In this document: positions 55,064-63,891 of the stretch, piece by piece
Layout: each line of letters starts with the position of its first letter
Position numbering within the stretch: the stretch's first letter is position 1
Assembly: GCA_963819905.1 (NCBI GenBank)
Contig: CAWFXP010000012.1
Span: forward strand, 291,454 to 355,453
DNA length: 64,000 nucleotides
Direction of reading: 5' to 3'
DNA from: CAWCQC01 sp963819905
GTDB lineage: Bacteria; Actinomycetota; Thermoleophilia; Gaiellales; Gaiellaceae
The notes under the pieces: model-generated
Told to the model about the DNA's origin: nothing
Databases searched by the model: none
Seen by the model: the letters and a program-made list of their open reading frames with translations, nothing else
Program-made: the position numbers and the translations under genes

Positions 55064-55211
55064 TGAAGAAGGTCGTCTTCGACCTCAGCCGGGCAGCCAC
55101 GAGGACGAGAAGGCGCTGCACGAGGAGGGCGCGCACGTCGCCGCGGCTGATGGGATCAGCGCCTAGCGGCGGCGTCAGCGTCTACTCGATCTCGGTCGGG
55201 GCGGCAAGCCG
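55064..55211 (+). repeat. Copy of arylsulfatase 3' end and flank
   Basis: Aligns to 51346-51494 with one single-base deletion and a modest number of substitutions, covering the last 34 sulfatase codons, the stop and about 45 bases beyond. No other gene is seen between the SulP start at 54993 and the membrane-protein start at 55385. Confidence 0.85.
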
Positions 55212-55384
55212 AGTGCTGGTCGCTGGCTTCGCCCGCGGCCGGCGATCTGGACTCACGGTAGGCAGCGCATGCTAAGTCGACGGCGCCCGCTCTCCTCGGG
55301 TCATACGCACCCCAGCCCTGCAACAACGGTGGCGACGCAATCATCCACATCGGACGGCGCCCGCAATCCGACGGATCAGTAAGA

Positions 55385-56599
55385 ATGGGCGCCTCGATGA
55401 CGACTGCCGAGAACGAAGCGACTCCCGCCAAGCCCGCCGCCAAGTCGCGACCTGGCCGCGGACGACGCATCCTCGTCAACGCGCTGATCATCCTCGCCGC
55501 GCTCATGCTCTTCATCGCGGCCTGGGCCACGCTCGTCACCCAGGGGATCCTGAACCCGGACAAGTGGTCGGAGACGAGCAGGGAGCTGCTCGAGAACGAC
55601 GAGGTCCGCGCCGGGGTGTCGACGTACGTCGTCGGGCAGCTCTATTCCCCGGAGGCCGTGGCACAGCAGCTCGAGGGGGCACTCCCGCCCGCGGCTGCCG
55701 GGCTCTCGAGCGCGATCGCCTCGGGCCTCGGCCGAGTCGCGATCGAGGCGGTCGACCGGGTCCTGGCTCGCCCGCGGGTGGTGGACGTGTGGGCGGCCGC
55801 GAACAAGGCAACCATGGAGGCCGCGACCCGGCTGATCGACAATAAGGGCGAGTTCGTCTCGCGGGAGGGAAACGAGCTCGTCCTCGACGTCCGTGCGCTC
55901 CTGGCCGAGGTGGGGACTCAAGTCGGGGGCAGCGGGCAGCTCGTCGACCGCATCCCGCCCGACGCCGGCCAGATCGTCATTCTCCAGTCGGATAAGCTCG
56001 GGGTCCTCCAGAAGATCGTCAACGCGCTTCGAACCCTCTCGTTCTGGTTCGCAATCGGGGGCGGGGTGCTCTTCGGACTGGCCGTCTACCTGGCCCGGGG
56101 CCGGCGCCGCGAAGCACTTCGGAGCGTCTCGATCTCGCTCATCGTCGTCGCGCTCCTCGTCCTGGTGCTCCGCCGCTTCGTCGGAGAAGGCGTCATCGAC
56201 TCGCTGGTCACAGACGCGACGTACAAGGCAGCGGCGCTCGGGACATGGGCGATCGCCACGGAGGCCCTCAAAGCGGCGGCCCTCGGAGCCCTCGTGCTCG
56301 GGCTCATCGGCGTGCTCGTGACGGCGCTGCTCGGCCCGGCCGGCTGGGCGGTCTCGACGCGGCGCCGGCTCGCCCCGCACGTGGCCGCCCACCGCTGGGT
56401 TGGCTACGTCTTCGTGCTGCTCGTCGGCCTGCTCTTCCTGCTCTGGTCTCCCACGCAACGGGCGAGCTGGGTCCCGGCGGTCGTCGTGATGGCGATCCTC
56501 GCCGTCGGCTACGAAGTCCTCGTGCGTCAGTGCGCTCGCGAGCACCCTGAGGCGAGCCTGCCCGACAAGGCTCCCCCCGCGACGCCGACCGGCGCCTAG
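55385..56599 (+). CDS. Integral membrane protein of unknown function
   Basis: A 404-residue protein. A first membrane helix (ILVNALIILAALMLFIAAWA) leads to an external domain of about 180 residues with LYSPEAVAQQLEGALPPAAA and VSREGNELVLDVRALLAEVG. Four or five further hydrophobic segments follow in the last 190 residues. A first segment followed by NPDKWSETSRELLENDEVRA is common in uncharacterised actinobacterial membrane proteins. ATG 55397 is an alternative start. It precedes the DUF2252 genes by 24 bases. Function unknown. Confidence 0.75.
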   Translation: MGASMTTAENEATPAKPAAKSRPGRGRRILVNALIILAALMLFIAAWATLVTQGILNPDKWSETSRELLENDEVRAGVSTYVVGQLYSPEAVAQQLEGALPPAAAGLSSAIASGLGRVAIEAVDRVLARPRVVDVWAAANKATMEAATRLIDNKGEFVSREGNELVLDVRALLAEVGTQVGGSGQLVDRIPPDAGQIVILQSDKLGVLQKIVNALRTLSFWFAIGGGVLFGLAVYLARGRRREALRSVSISLIVVALLVLVLRRFVGEGVIDSLVTDATYKAAALGTWAIATEALKAAALGALVLGLIGVLVTALLGPAGWAVSTRRRLAPHVAAHRWVGYVFVLLVGLLFLLWSPTQRASWVPAVVVMAILAVGYEVLVRQCAREHPEASLPDKAPPATPTGA

Positions 56600-56623
56600 C
56601 CGAGCACAAAGGCGGAAAGCGGC

Positions 56624-57927
56624 GTGCAGGGCGAGGGACAAGCCCAGCCGTCGGTCGATGAGCAGTACGCGACCGGCCGCGCCCTTCGGCAGTCGAACGC
56701 CGCGCTCGAGCCAGGCAGCCTTCGCGCCGGCGAGGCGCGCGGTGACCCGATCTCGCCGTTCGCGTTCCTACGCGGATCCGCCGCCGTCATGGCCGCCCGA
56801 CCCTCGGCTCGTCGCCGAGAAGCGGGATCGAGGTCGAGGCCTGCGGCGACCGCCACCTCTCGAACCTCGGGATCTTCGCCACCCCCGAGCGCAACCTCGT
56901 CTTCGACCTGAACGACTTCGACGAGACGCTGCCGGCGCCGTTCGAGTGGGACATGAAGCGGCTTGCGGCGAGCATCGTCGTCGCGGCCCGCACGGCCGGG
57001 CTCTCCCGCAATGACTGCACGGGCACAGCCCGCTCCTGCGTCGAGTCGTACCGGACGAAGATGCGTGGGTACGCGGGAATGGGGTACCTCGACATCTGGT
57101 ACGCGCGCATCGATGTCGCCTCGCTGGAAGCGGTTATGGCTGTGTCCGACCGCGCGCGCAGGCGGCTCGGGAAGGCCGTCGAGAAGGCGCGTGCCCGAAC
57201 GAGCCTCGGGTCGCTCGCGCGGTTCGCCGAGAAGGTCGACGGCACATACCGGATCAAGGACGCTCCGCCGCTGATCCAGCACGTCGACGTGCCGGACCTC
57301 GATCGCGTCGTCGAGTCGGCCGTCGCGCAGGTCAAGGCATCGATGTCCGACGAGCGCCGGCGGCTTCTCGACCGCTATGTGTTCGCCGACTTCGCCCTGA
57401 AGGTCGTCGGCATCGGCAGCGTCGGCACGCGGACGATGATGATCCTGATGATCGGCAAGGGCGACGGCGACCCGCTCTTCCTCCAGCTGAAGGAGGCGCA
57501 GGCGTCCGTGCTCGAGGCCTACGCCGGCGCGAGCCGGTATCTCCATCACGGCCAGCGCGTCGTCTGCGGCCAGCGGCTGAGCCAGGCGGCGAGCGTCATC
57601 ATTCTCGGCTGGGTCAGCGGTCCGCTCGACAGCCGGATCCACTACTACGTCCGCCAGTTGCGCGACATGAAGGGCTCGTTCGAAGCAGAGGGAATGGTGC
57701 CCGCCGACTTCGCCCTCTACGCGCAGGTCTGCGGTGCCTCGCTCGCGCGAGCGCACGCCCGATCCGGCGATGCGGCGCTGATCGCAGGCTATCTCGGCGG
57801 TCGCGATACCTTCGACCGCGCGATCGTCGAGTTCGCCGAAGCGTACGCCGAGCAGACGGAACGCGATCACGGCGCGCTGGTCGAAGCGATCCGTTTCGGA
57901 CGAGTGTCGGCCCGGGAGGGTATTTGA
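56624..57927 (+). pseudogene. DUF2252 gene, internally deleted and frameshifted
   Basis: GTG at 56624 starts a DUF2252 protein (VDEQYATGRALRQSNAAL). Compared with the intact neighbour it lacks about 33 residues (the LLEQQAETRVPELVP part) between GDPI and SPFAFLRGSAAVMAA. A frame change near 56795 follows. From 56840 the rest is intact in another frame (CGDRHLSNLGIFATP, LNDFDETLPAPFEWDMKRL to 57927). The catalytic-looking motif has GDRH where the others have GDCH or GDAH. Confidence 0.8.
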
Positions 57928-57947
57928 GCCGTTAGAGTCGGCGCCCG

Positions 57948-59321
57948 ATGGAGGACGTGCAGTCGCGCTATCCGTCCGCCGACGACCAGTACGACGCCGG
58001 CCGCGCCCTACGGCGGACGACTCCTCGCTCGAGCCACTCGACGTTCGAAGCCGGTGCAGGCCGTCCCGACCCGATCGGCCTCCTCGAGCAGCAGGCGGAA
58101 ACGCGAGTGCCCGAGCTCGTGCCGATCCGGTACGGCCGCATGGCGGCATCACCGTTCGCGTTCCTGCGCGGCTCCGCCGCCGTGATGGCCGCCGACCTCT
58201 CCGGAACGCCGTCGAGCGGGATCCGCGTGACCGCCTGCGGAGACTGCCACCTGTCGAACTTCGGCTTCTTTGCAACGCCGGAGCGGAACCTCGTGTTCGA
58301 CGTCAACGACTTCGACGAGGTGCTGCCGGCGCCGTTCGAGTGGGACGTGAAGCGCCTCGCCGCCAGTCTCGTGGTCGCCGGCGACGACCTAGGGCTCAGA
58401 CGCAAGCAAGCCCTGGCGGCGGCCGCGGCGTGCGTCAAGTTCTACCGAACCCACATCCATCGCTTCGCGCCGATGGGACACCTCGAGACGTGGTACGCCC
58501 GCCTCGACGTCACGATGGCGGACGAGCTCGTACGGCTGACTCCGAAGGCGAGGAAGCGCCTCGACAAGGCGATCGGCAAGGCTCAGCGCCGGACGAGTCT
58601 CCACGCGCTGGAGCGGTTCACCGAGAAAGCGAACGGCGCCTACCGGATCAAGGACGACCCGCCGCTCATCCAGCATGTCGACCTCGGAGACCTCGATCGG
58701 CTCGTTACAGAGTCACTGACACAGATGCGAGCATCGATGGGCGTTCTCCGCCATCAGCTTCTCGACCGCTACGAGTTCGTCGACGTGGCGCTCAAGGTCG
58801 TCGGCGTCGGCAGCGTCGGAACCAGGGCGTACATGGTGCTCCTGCGCGGCAAGGGCGACGGCGATCCGCTGTTCCTCCAGTTCAAGCAGGCGGAAGCCTC
58901 TGTTCTCGAGCCGTATGCGGGCCCGAGCGAGTACCCGCACAGCGGCCAGCGCGTCGTCTACGGACAGCGCCTCATGCAGGCGGCCAGCGACGTCTTCCTC
59001 GGCTGGATCACCAGCCCGATCGACGGAACGACGAACTTTTACTTCCGTCAGCTGCGCGATATGAAGGGCGGGATCGACGTCGCAAAGATCGCGCCGGAGA
59101 ACTTCGTGATCTACGCCGAGGCGTGCGGAGCCGCCCTGGCACGTGCCCACGCCCGCTCGGGTGAGGCCGCGACCATTGCCGGATACCTCGGACAGAGCGA
59201 TGCGTTCGACCGGGCGATCGTGGAGTTCGCCGGCGCCTATGCCGAACAGACAGAGCGGGACCACGCCACGCTCCTCGAAGCGATCCGCGCCGGTCGCGTC
59301 GAGGCGCAGCAGGGCATCTGA
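57948..59321 (+). CDS. DUF2252-family protein
   Basis: A 457-residue intact member of DUF2252 (COG4320). Conserved blocks are VPELVPIRYGRMAASPFAFL, CGDCHLSNFGFFATP (D99, H101, N104) and FDVNDFDEVLPAPFEWDVKR (D121, D123). The G-D-x-H-x-x-N followed by an acidic D-F-D resembles the catalytic loop and metal-binding loop of aminoglycoside-phosphotransferase/HipA-like kinases, so a phosphotransferase activity is possible but not established. It follows the damaged paralogue by 20 bases. Confidence 0.85.
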   Translation: MEDVQSRYPSADDQYDAGRALRRTTPRSSHSTFEAGAGRPDPIGLLEQQAETRVPELVPIRYGRMAASPFAFLRGSAAVMAADLSGTPSSGIRVTACGDCHLSNFGFFATPERNLVFDVNDFDEVLPAPFEWDVKRLAASLVVAGDDLGLRRKQALAAAAACVKFYRTHIHRFAPMGHLETWYARLDVTMADELVRLTPKARKRLDKAIGKAQRRTSLHALERFTEKANGAYRIKDDPPLIQHVDLGDLDRLVTESLTQMRASMGVLRHQLLDRYEFVDVALKVVGVGSVGTRAYMVLLRGKGDGDPLFLQFKQAEASVLEPYAGPSEYPHSGQRVVYGQRLMQAASDVFLGWITSPIDGTTNFYFRQLRDMKGGIDVAKIAPENFVIYAEACGAALARAHARSGEAATIAGYLGQSDAFDRAIVEFAGAYAEQTERDHATLLEAIRAGRVEAQQGI

Positions 59322-59478
59322 GCTGCAGCGCGGGCGGAGCCCGCAACGACTCCTCGTCGCGACCACGACGGCGCCGGCACTGTCCGTGGCTCCTTCTACG
59401 GGACGCGATCGGGCGACGTGTCGACGGACGAGGCGATGGATCGGAGCTCTCGCCGGCGCCTAGATCGGGCTCGGCGCG

Positions 59479-60843
59479 CTACGCCGGGTCGTTCGCGGGC
59501 GGATCGCCGCCGTGGCAGCGCTTCCACTTCCGGCCGCTGCCGCAGGTGCAGAGGTCGTTGCGCCCACGGGCCGCGTCTTCGGCCGCGTACTGTCGCATGA
59601 TCTCGGCCGGCGCTCGTCCACGCCGCAGCAGATCGCCCATCGCTCGCATCGGCTCGTCGACGTGGTGGAAGAACGTCTTGAAGCTTGGACACAGGTAGTT
59701 CAGGCCGGGCTCTCCGTCCGGCGTCGCGACGAAGCGGTCCTTGGGGCAGCCCCCGTGGCAGGCGAAGCGGACGTCGCACTCGAGGCAGTACCGGGGCAGG
59801 GTGTCGCGCTTGTCGAGCCCGAACTGCCGCTGCTGCGGCGACGCGACGAGCTCGAGCATATGGGTGAACCCGATGTTCCCGAGCTTGTAGTCGGGCTCCA
59901 CGAAGTGGTCACATGAGTAGAGGTCGCCGGTGTGCTCGAGCGCGAGGGCCAGACCGCACGTCTCCGTGTGCACGCAGAGCCCGGGCGGCTCACCCACCCA
60001 ATTCGCGAGCGCGACATCGAACATCTGGACGTAGACGACTCCGACGTCCCGGCGCACCCACTCCTCGAACACGTCCACGAGGAACCGTCCGTACTGCTCC
60101 GGCCCGATCGATCGCGCGGTCACATCGTTGCCGGCCTGCGTGTAGAGCGGCCTGTCTCGCCAGGACGACCACTCGTCGCCGGCCGAAGCTTCCGCCGAGA
60201 CCCGCTCGATGATCGGGATGAACTGGACGAAACGGGCGTCGCACTCGTCGCGCAGGAATCGGTACACCTCATGGCCTCGGTCTCCGTTGGCCGCGTGCAC
60301 CGTGGTCAGCGCGTTCCATTCGGCCCCTGTCTCCTGGAGGAACGCGAGCCCGCGCATCACCCGGTCGAAGCTGCCCTTGCCGCCCTTGTCGACCCGGTAG
60401 GCGTCGTGCAGCTCGCGGGGCCCGTCGATCGACAAGCCGACGAGCACGCCCTCCGCGGTGAAGAACTCTGCCCATTCCCGATCGATGAGCGTCCCGTTGG
60501 TCTGGATCGTGTGGACGACGCGCTGGCCGGGCAGGGCAAAGGAGCGCGCGAGCTCGACTGAGCGGCGGAAGAAGTCGACTCCCATGAGGGTCGGCTCGCC
60601 TCCCTGCCAGGCGATCGTCACCTCGGGCGAGCCGGCGTGAGCCTCGACGAGCTGGCGAACATACGTCTCGAGCAGCTCGTCCGCCATCCGGAAGCGGCTC
60701 CCCGGATACAGCATCTCCTTCGAGAGGAAGAAGCAGTACGCGCAGTCGAGATTGCACACGGCGCCTGTCGGCTTTGCGAGCAGGTGAAACGCAGGCGGCG
60801 CATCGGGAATCGACGGAACGTCGAGTTGCGAGTGAGCCGTCAC
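59479..60843 (-). CDS. Radical SAM sulfatase-maturase-like enzyme with SEC-C tail
   Basis: A 454-residue radical SAM/SPASM enzyme of the anaerobic sulfatase-maturating type. The 4Fe-4S site is C30-x3-C34-x2-C37 in AVCNLDCAYCFF, and IAWQGGEPTLMG and IQTNGTLI are typical. The SPASM Cys set spans about 290-365 (LCVHTETCG, CDHF, YCLECDVRFACHGGCPKDRF). The last 25 residues add a SEC-C zinc motif (CTCGSGRKWKRCHG). Such enzymes convert an active-site Cys or Ser to formylglycine, fitting the two C-type sulfatases about 8 and 20 kb away. Confidence 0.88.
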   Translation of the reverse strand: MTAHSQLDVPSIPDAPPAFHLLAKPTGAVCNLDCAYCFFLSKEMLYPGSRFRMADELLETYVRQLVEAHAGSPEVTIAWQGGEPTLMGVDFFRRSVELARSFALPGQRVVHTIQTNGTLIDREWAEFFTAEGVLVGLSIDGPRELHDAYRVDKGGKGSFDRVMRGLAFLQETGAEWNALTTVHAANGDRGHEVYRFLRDECDARFVQFIPIIERVSAEASAGDEWSSWRDRPLYTQAGNDVTARSIGPEQYGRFLVDVFEEWVRRDVGVVYVQMFDVALANWVGEPPGLCVHTETCGLALALEHTGDLYSCDHFVEPDYKLGNIGFTHMLELVASPQQRQFGLDKRDTLPRYCLECDVRFACHGGCPKDRFVATPDGEPGLNYLCPSFKTFFHHVDEPMRAMGDLLRRGRAPAEIMRQYAAEDAARGRNDLCTCGSGRKWKRCHGGDPPANDPA

Positions 60844-60885
60844 TCTGGGTCAGGCTAGACGAGCCGGGGCGGCCATGCGATGGGT

Positions 60886-61009
60886 CTAGAGCTTCTCGAG
60901 CGCCGATTCGACGTCGTAGCCGAGCGCCAGGCCGATCTTCGGCGCGGCGGAGGAGACGCGGGGCACCCCGGCGAGCAGCGCCTCGTCGACCGCCCACTGG
61001 TGCGCGTGC
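60886..61009 (-). pseudogene. Orphan C-terminal-like reading frame
   Basis: Directly after the DUF2252 stop a frame without a start reads HQWAVDEALLAGVPRVSSAA and GYDVESALEKL to a TAG. Codon choice looks protein-like, but the family is not recognised; it is probably the end of a lost gene. Confidence 0.25.
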
Positions 61010-62476
61010 CTATACGCCGGCCTGTGCCTCCACCTTGCCGCTCTCGACCGCTTGTTGGAGCGCTTCGTAGTCGCGCTCGTTCTGGTTCGCGTACGACTCC
61101 GCGAAAACCGCGAGCGCGCGGTCGAACGCATCGCTCGAGCCCAGGTAGCTGGCGATCGCGACCGCGTCGCCCGAACGGGCATGCGCGCGGGCGAGCTCGG
61201 CTCCACACACCTTGGCGTATATCGTCATCTGGCGGGGATCCATCACCTCGATCTGGGCCGACCCCTTCGCGTCCCAGAGCTGGCGGACGTAGAAGTCCCG
61301 TGCCCGTCCGTCGAGCCCCTCGTCGACGCGGATCCAGCCGAGCATGATGTCGCTCGCGGCTTGGGTCAGCCGCTGGCCCTCCACCACTCGCCGCCCGCAG
61401 TTCGCGAACTCGCTCTTGCCGAGAAACGGCTCGAGGACGGAGGCCTGCGCCTCCTTGTACTGGAGGAATAGCGGGTCCTCTCCGTCCCGCCCGAGCAGCA
61501 GCATGATGTAGGCCCGCGTTCCGACGCTTCCGACGCCGACCACCTTCCGGGCGCCGTCGACGTACCGGTACTGCTCCATCAGGCTGCGGCGATCCCGCGG
61601 GAGCGTGCCCCGATACGACCGGATCACGCCGGTCACGTACTCCTGCCAGCGCGGGAGGTCGTCTGCGGGGATGAGCTCCTCGATCGGCACGACGATCGGC
61701 GGATCGCTCCTGATGCGAGGCTCGCCGTCGACGATCTCGGTGAGCTTGGCGAATGCCTTGAGGCTGTCCTTCGTACGAGCCTTGGCAACGTTGCGCTCCA
61801 CCTGCTTGACGTCCTTCTTCTTCGCCTGCCCTCGCAACTGCTGGATCGTTTCCTCGACGTCGAGACGCACGTACCAGAGATCGAGGTTCGGCATCGCTGC
61901 GAAGCTCGTCATCCGCTCCCGATACGCCTGCACGACCGTGCGGTTGATCGCCTGACGGTCGGCCTCATCGAAGCCGCGGTCTCTCCCCGCGATCTCGAAG
62001 CTCGCGACGAGGCGCTTCACGTCCCACTCGAACGGGCCCGGCAACGTCTCGTCGAAGTCGTTGATGCTGAACACCAGTCGCCGGTCAGGCGAGGCGAACA
62101 TCCCGAAGTTGGAGAGGTGCGCATCACCGCAGAGCTGCACGTGGAGACCGGTGCGCGGCATCCCCGCGAGATCGGCGGCCATGAGGTAGGCCCCTCCCCG
62201 GTAGAACGTGAAGGGCGAGACGAGCATGCGCCCGTAGCGGATCGGGACGAGCTCAGGCACCCTCGTCTGCGCCTGTTCCTCGAGCAGATCGACGGGCGAG
62301 CGTCGCTGTGTCGTCGGCTCCCACGCGGCATGCGCGGAGCGAGGGATGTCGACGCGCGCCGCCTTGCCCCTCGCCGCGCGCTCGGCAGGCGTGAAATGCT
62401 CGACCCGACGCGTGCGAGCCGTACCTTGGCCGACCTCGTGGACCTTGGTATCCGTTGGAGTGACGTCGGTGGTCAT
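61010..62476 (-). CDS. DUF2252-family protein (long form)
   Basis: The third DUF2252 copy, 488 residues and intact, on the opposite strand from the other two. A longer N-terminus (HFTPAERAARGKAARVDIPR) precedes the conserved VPELVPIRYGRMLVSPFTFY, CGDAHLSNFGMFASP (D118, H120, N123) and INDFDETLPGPFEWDVKR. It diverges clearly from the tandem pair, so it is not a recent duplicate. ATG overlaps the ClC channel stop (ATGA), so the two are probably co-translated. Confidence 0.87.
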   Translation of the reverse strand: MTTDVTPTDTKVHEVGQGTARTRRVEHFTPAERAARGKAARVDIPRSAHAAWEPTTQRRSPVDLLEEQAQTRVPELVPIRYGRMLVSPFTFYRGGAYLMAADLAGMPRTGLHVQLCGDAHLSNFGMFASPDRRLVFSINDFDETLPGPFEWDVKRLVASFEIAGRDRGFDEADRQAINRTVVQAYRERMTSFAAMPNLDLWYVRLDVEETIQQLRGQAKKKDVKQVERNVAKARTKDSLKAFAKLTEIVDGEPRIRSDPPIVVPIEELIPADDLPRWQEYVTGVIRSYRGTLPRDRRSLMEQYRYVDGARKVVGVGSVGTRAYIMLLLGRDGEDPLFLQYKEAQASVLEPFLGKSEFANCGRRVVEGQRLTQAASDIMLGWIRVDEGLDGRARDFYVRQLWDAKGSAQIEVMDPRQMTIYAKVCGAELARAHARSGDAVAIASYLGSSDAFDRALAVFAESYANQNERDYEALQQAVESGKVEAQAGV

Positions 62477-63837
62477 GCTGAGACCCCTCTTTCTGCCACC
62501 GCGCCGGTCGCAGCGTCGCCCGTCTCCTGGGTCGGATGCGACGAGAGCAACTTAGCGGTGAGGTAGGCGATGACGACTGACACGATGATGAGCGGTGAGG
62601 TGCCCAGCCCCGATCCGGACACGAAGATCAGGACGATGATCGTGCACGACAGGGGAAGCAATAGCACGGCGACGGCCGCGGCGGCCATGCAGACGGCCAC
62701 CGCCGGCGTCTCCGAGAACCCGGGAAGGTGCGCGGCCAGCAGACCTCCCACGGCGCCGAGAAACAGCGCCGGGAACGTGGGGCCGCCGCGGAAGCTCCCG
62801 AGCGAGAGCGCCCAGGCGAGGCCCTTGAACGCGAGCAGCAAGGCGAGCGTCGAGAGCGCCAGGTCCGCGCCGGGGCCGACCAGCGCGCCGAAGGCGTCCT
62901 GACCCGAGAACAGGACCGAGTTCTCCGACTCGTCGGTCGCCTGGGAGTAGGTGATCGCAAGGCCGCCGACCGCAAGCGCAGCGGCGATCGTGAGGACGAG
63001 CGGCCGCTTGTCGACCACGTGCTTGACGGCGCGGGCAAGCCGGAGCACGGCGACGGTCGCCACGGCGACGACGACGGCGAGCAGGATCGTCCAGCCGAAG
63101 TCGGCGAGGCTGGGAGTCGAGAACGTGGCGAGCTCGAGCGGCTCGATAGCGTAGTCGCTGGTCGGGAGCCCGGTCCACGAGCCGATGCCGATGAATACCA
63201 GCGATCCGATACCGGCCGCCAGCAATCCCGGGAGGAGGATGAGCGGGAGCATGGCGCCGCCGAGGCCCGCGGCCTCGATGATGACCACCGCGCCGACGAC
63301 GGGTGAGCCGAAGAGCGACGCGATCGCCGCAAAGCTCCCCGCAGCCGCCATCATCGCGAGCGCCTGCTGGGGTGCGTCCTTTCTGACCAGTCGGATCGCC
63401 AGGATCCCGAGGCCCACACCGAGCGCGATCAGCGGTGCCTCGGGCCCCAGCACGAGCCCGAGGCCGACCGTGGCGAGGGCCGCCAGCAGCACGCCCGGAA
63501 GATCGATCGGCTGCGTCGGCGCACCGCCCACCGCGAGGCCGTCCGCCGGGACGTGGCCGCCCCGGCCCGGGAGCCGCTTGATCGCGAAGGTGACCAGCGC
63601 TCCCGCCAGGGCCAGCCACGGAAGCGGCCACCACCAGGGAACGCTGTCGAATCCCAGATCCGGCGGGAGATCGTCGTACACGCCGTGCTGGATGTAGTAG
63701 ATGGCCTCGAGGAAGCCCCACGCCGCAAGCGACACGAGCAGGCCGATCACGGCCGCGATTACGAGCAGCACCTGATACTGCCGGCTCCGGAGGAGCGAGC
63801 CTGGATCGGTCGGCGGGGTCGGACCCGGATCCGTCAC
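62473..63837 (-). CDS. ClC-family chloride channel/transporter
   Basis: A 454-residue polytopic protein of the ClC family. The selectivity segment G-x-E-x-P appears as GPEAPLIALGVG, and GSFRGGPTFPALFLGAVGG supplies the second conserved loop. No CBS domains are attached. It may act as a Cl-/H+ antiporter or channel; the Glu in GPEAP is consistent with gating or transport. It is the first gene of a pair with the DUF2252 gene. Confidence 0.9.
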   Translation of the reverse strand: MTDPGPTPPTDPGSLLRSRQYQVLLVIAAVIGLLVSLAAWGFLEAIYYIQHGVYDDLPPDLGFDSVPWWWPLPWLALAGALVTFAIKRLPGRGGHVPADGLAVGGAPTQPIDLPGVLLAALATVGLGLVLGPEAPLIALGVGLGILAIRLVRKDAPQQALAMMAAAGSFAAIASLFGSPVVGAVVIIEAAGLGGAMLPLILLPGLLAAGIGSLVFIGIGSWTGLPTSDYAIEPLELATFSTPSLADFGWTILLAVVVAVATVAVLRLARAVKHVVDKRPLVLTIAAALAVGGLAITYSQATDESENSVLFSGQDAFGALVGPGADLALSTLALLLAFKGLAWALSLGSFRGGPTFPALFLGAVGGLLAAHLPGFSETPAVAVCMAAAAVAVLLLPLSCTIIVLIFVSGSGLGTSPLIIVSVVIAYLTAKLLSSHPTQETGDAATGAVAERGVSA

Positions 63838-63891
63838 GCGCGCGCATCCTACGCCAGCCCGCTTCCTGATCGCCCGGTCGGGAGCTTCGTG

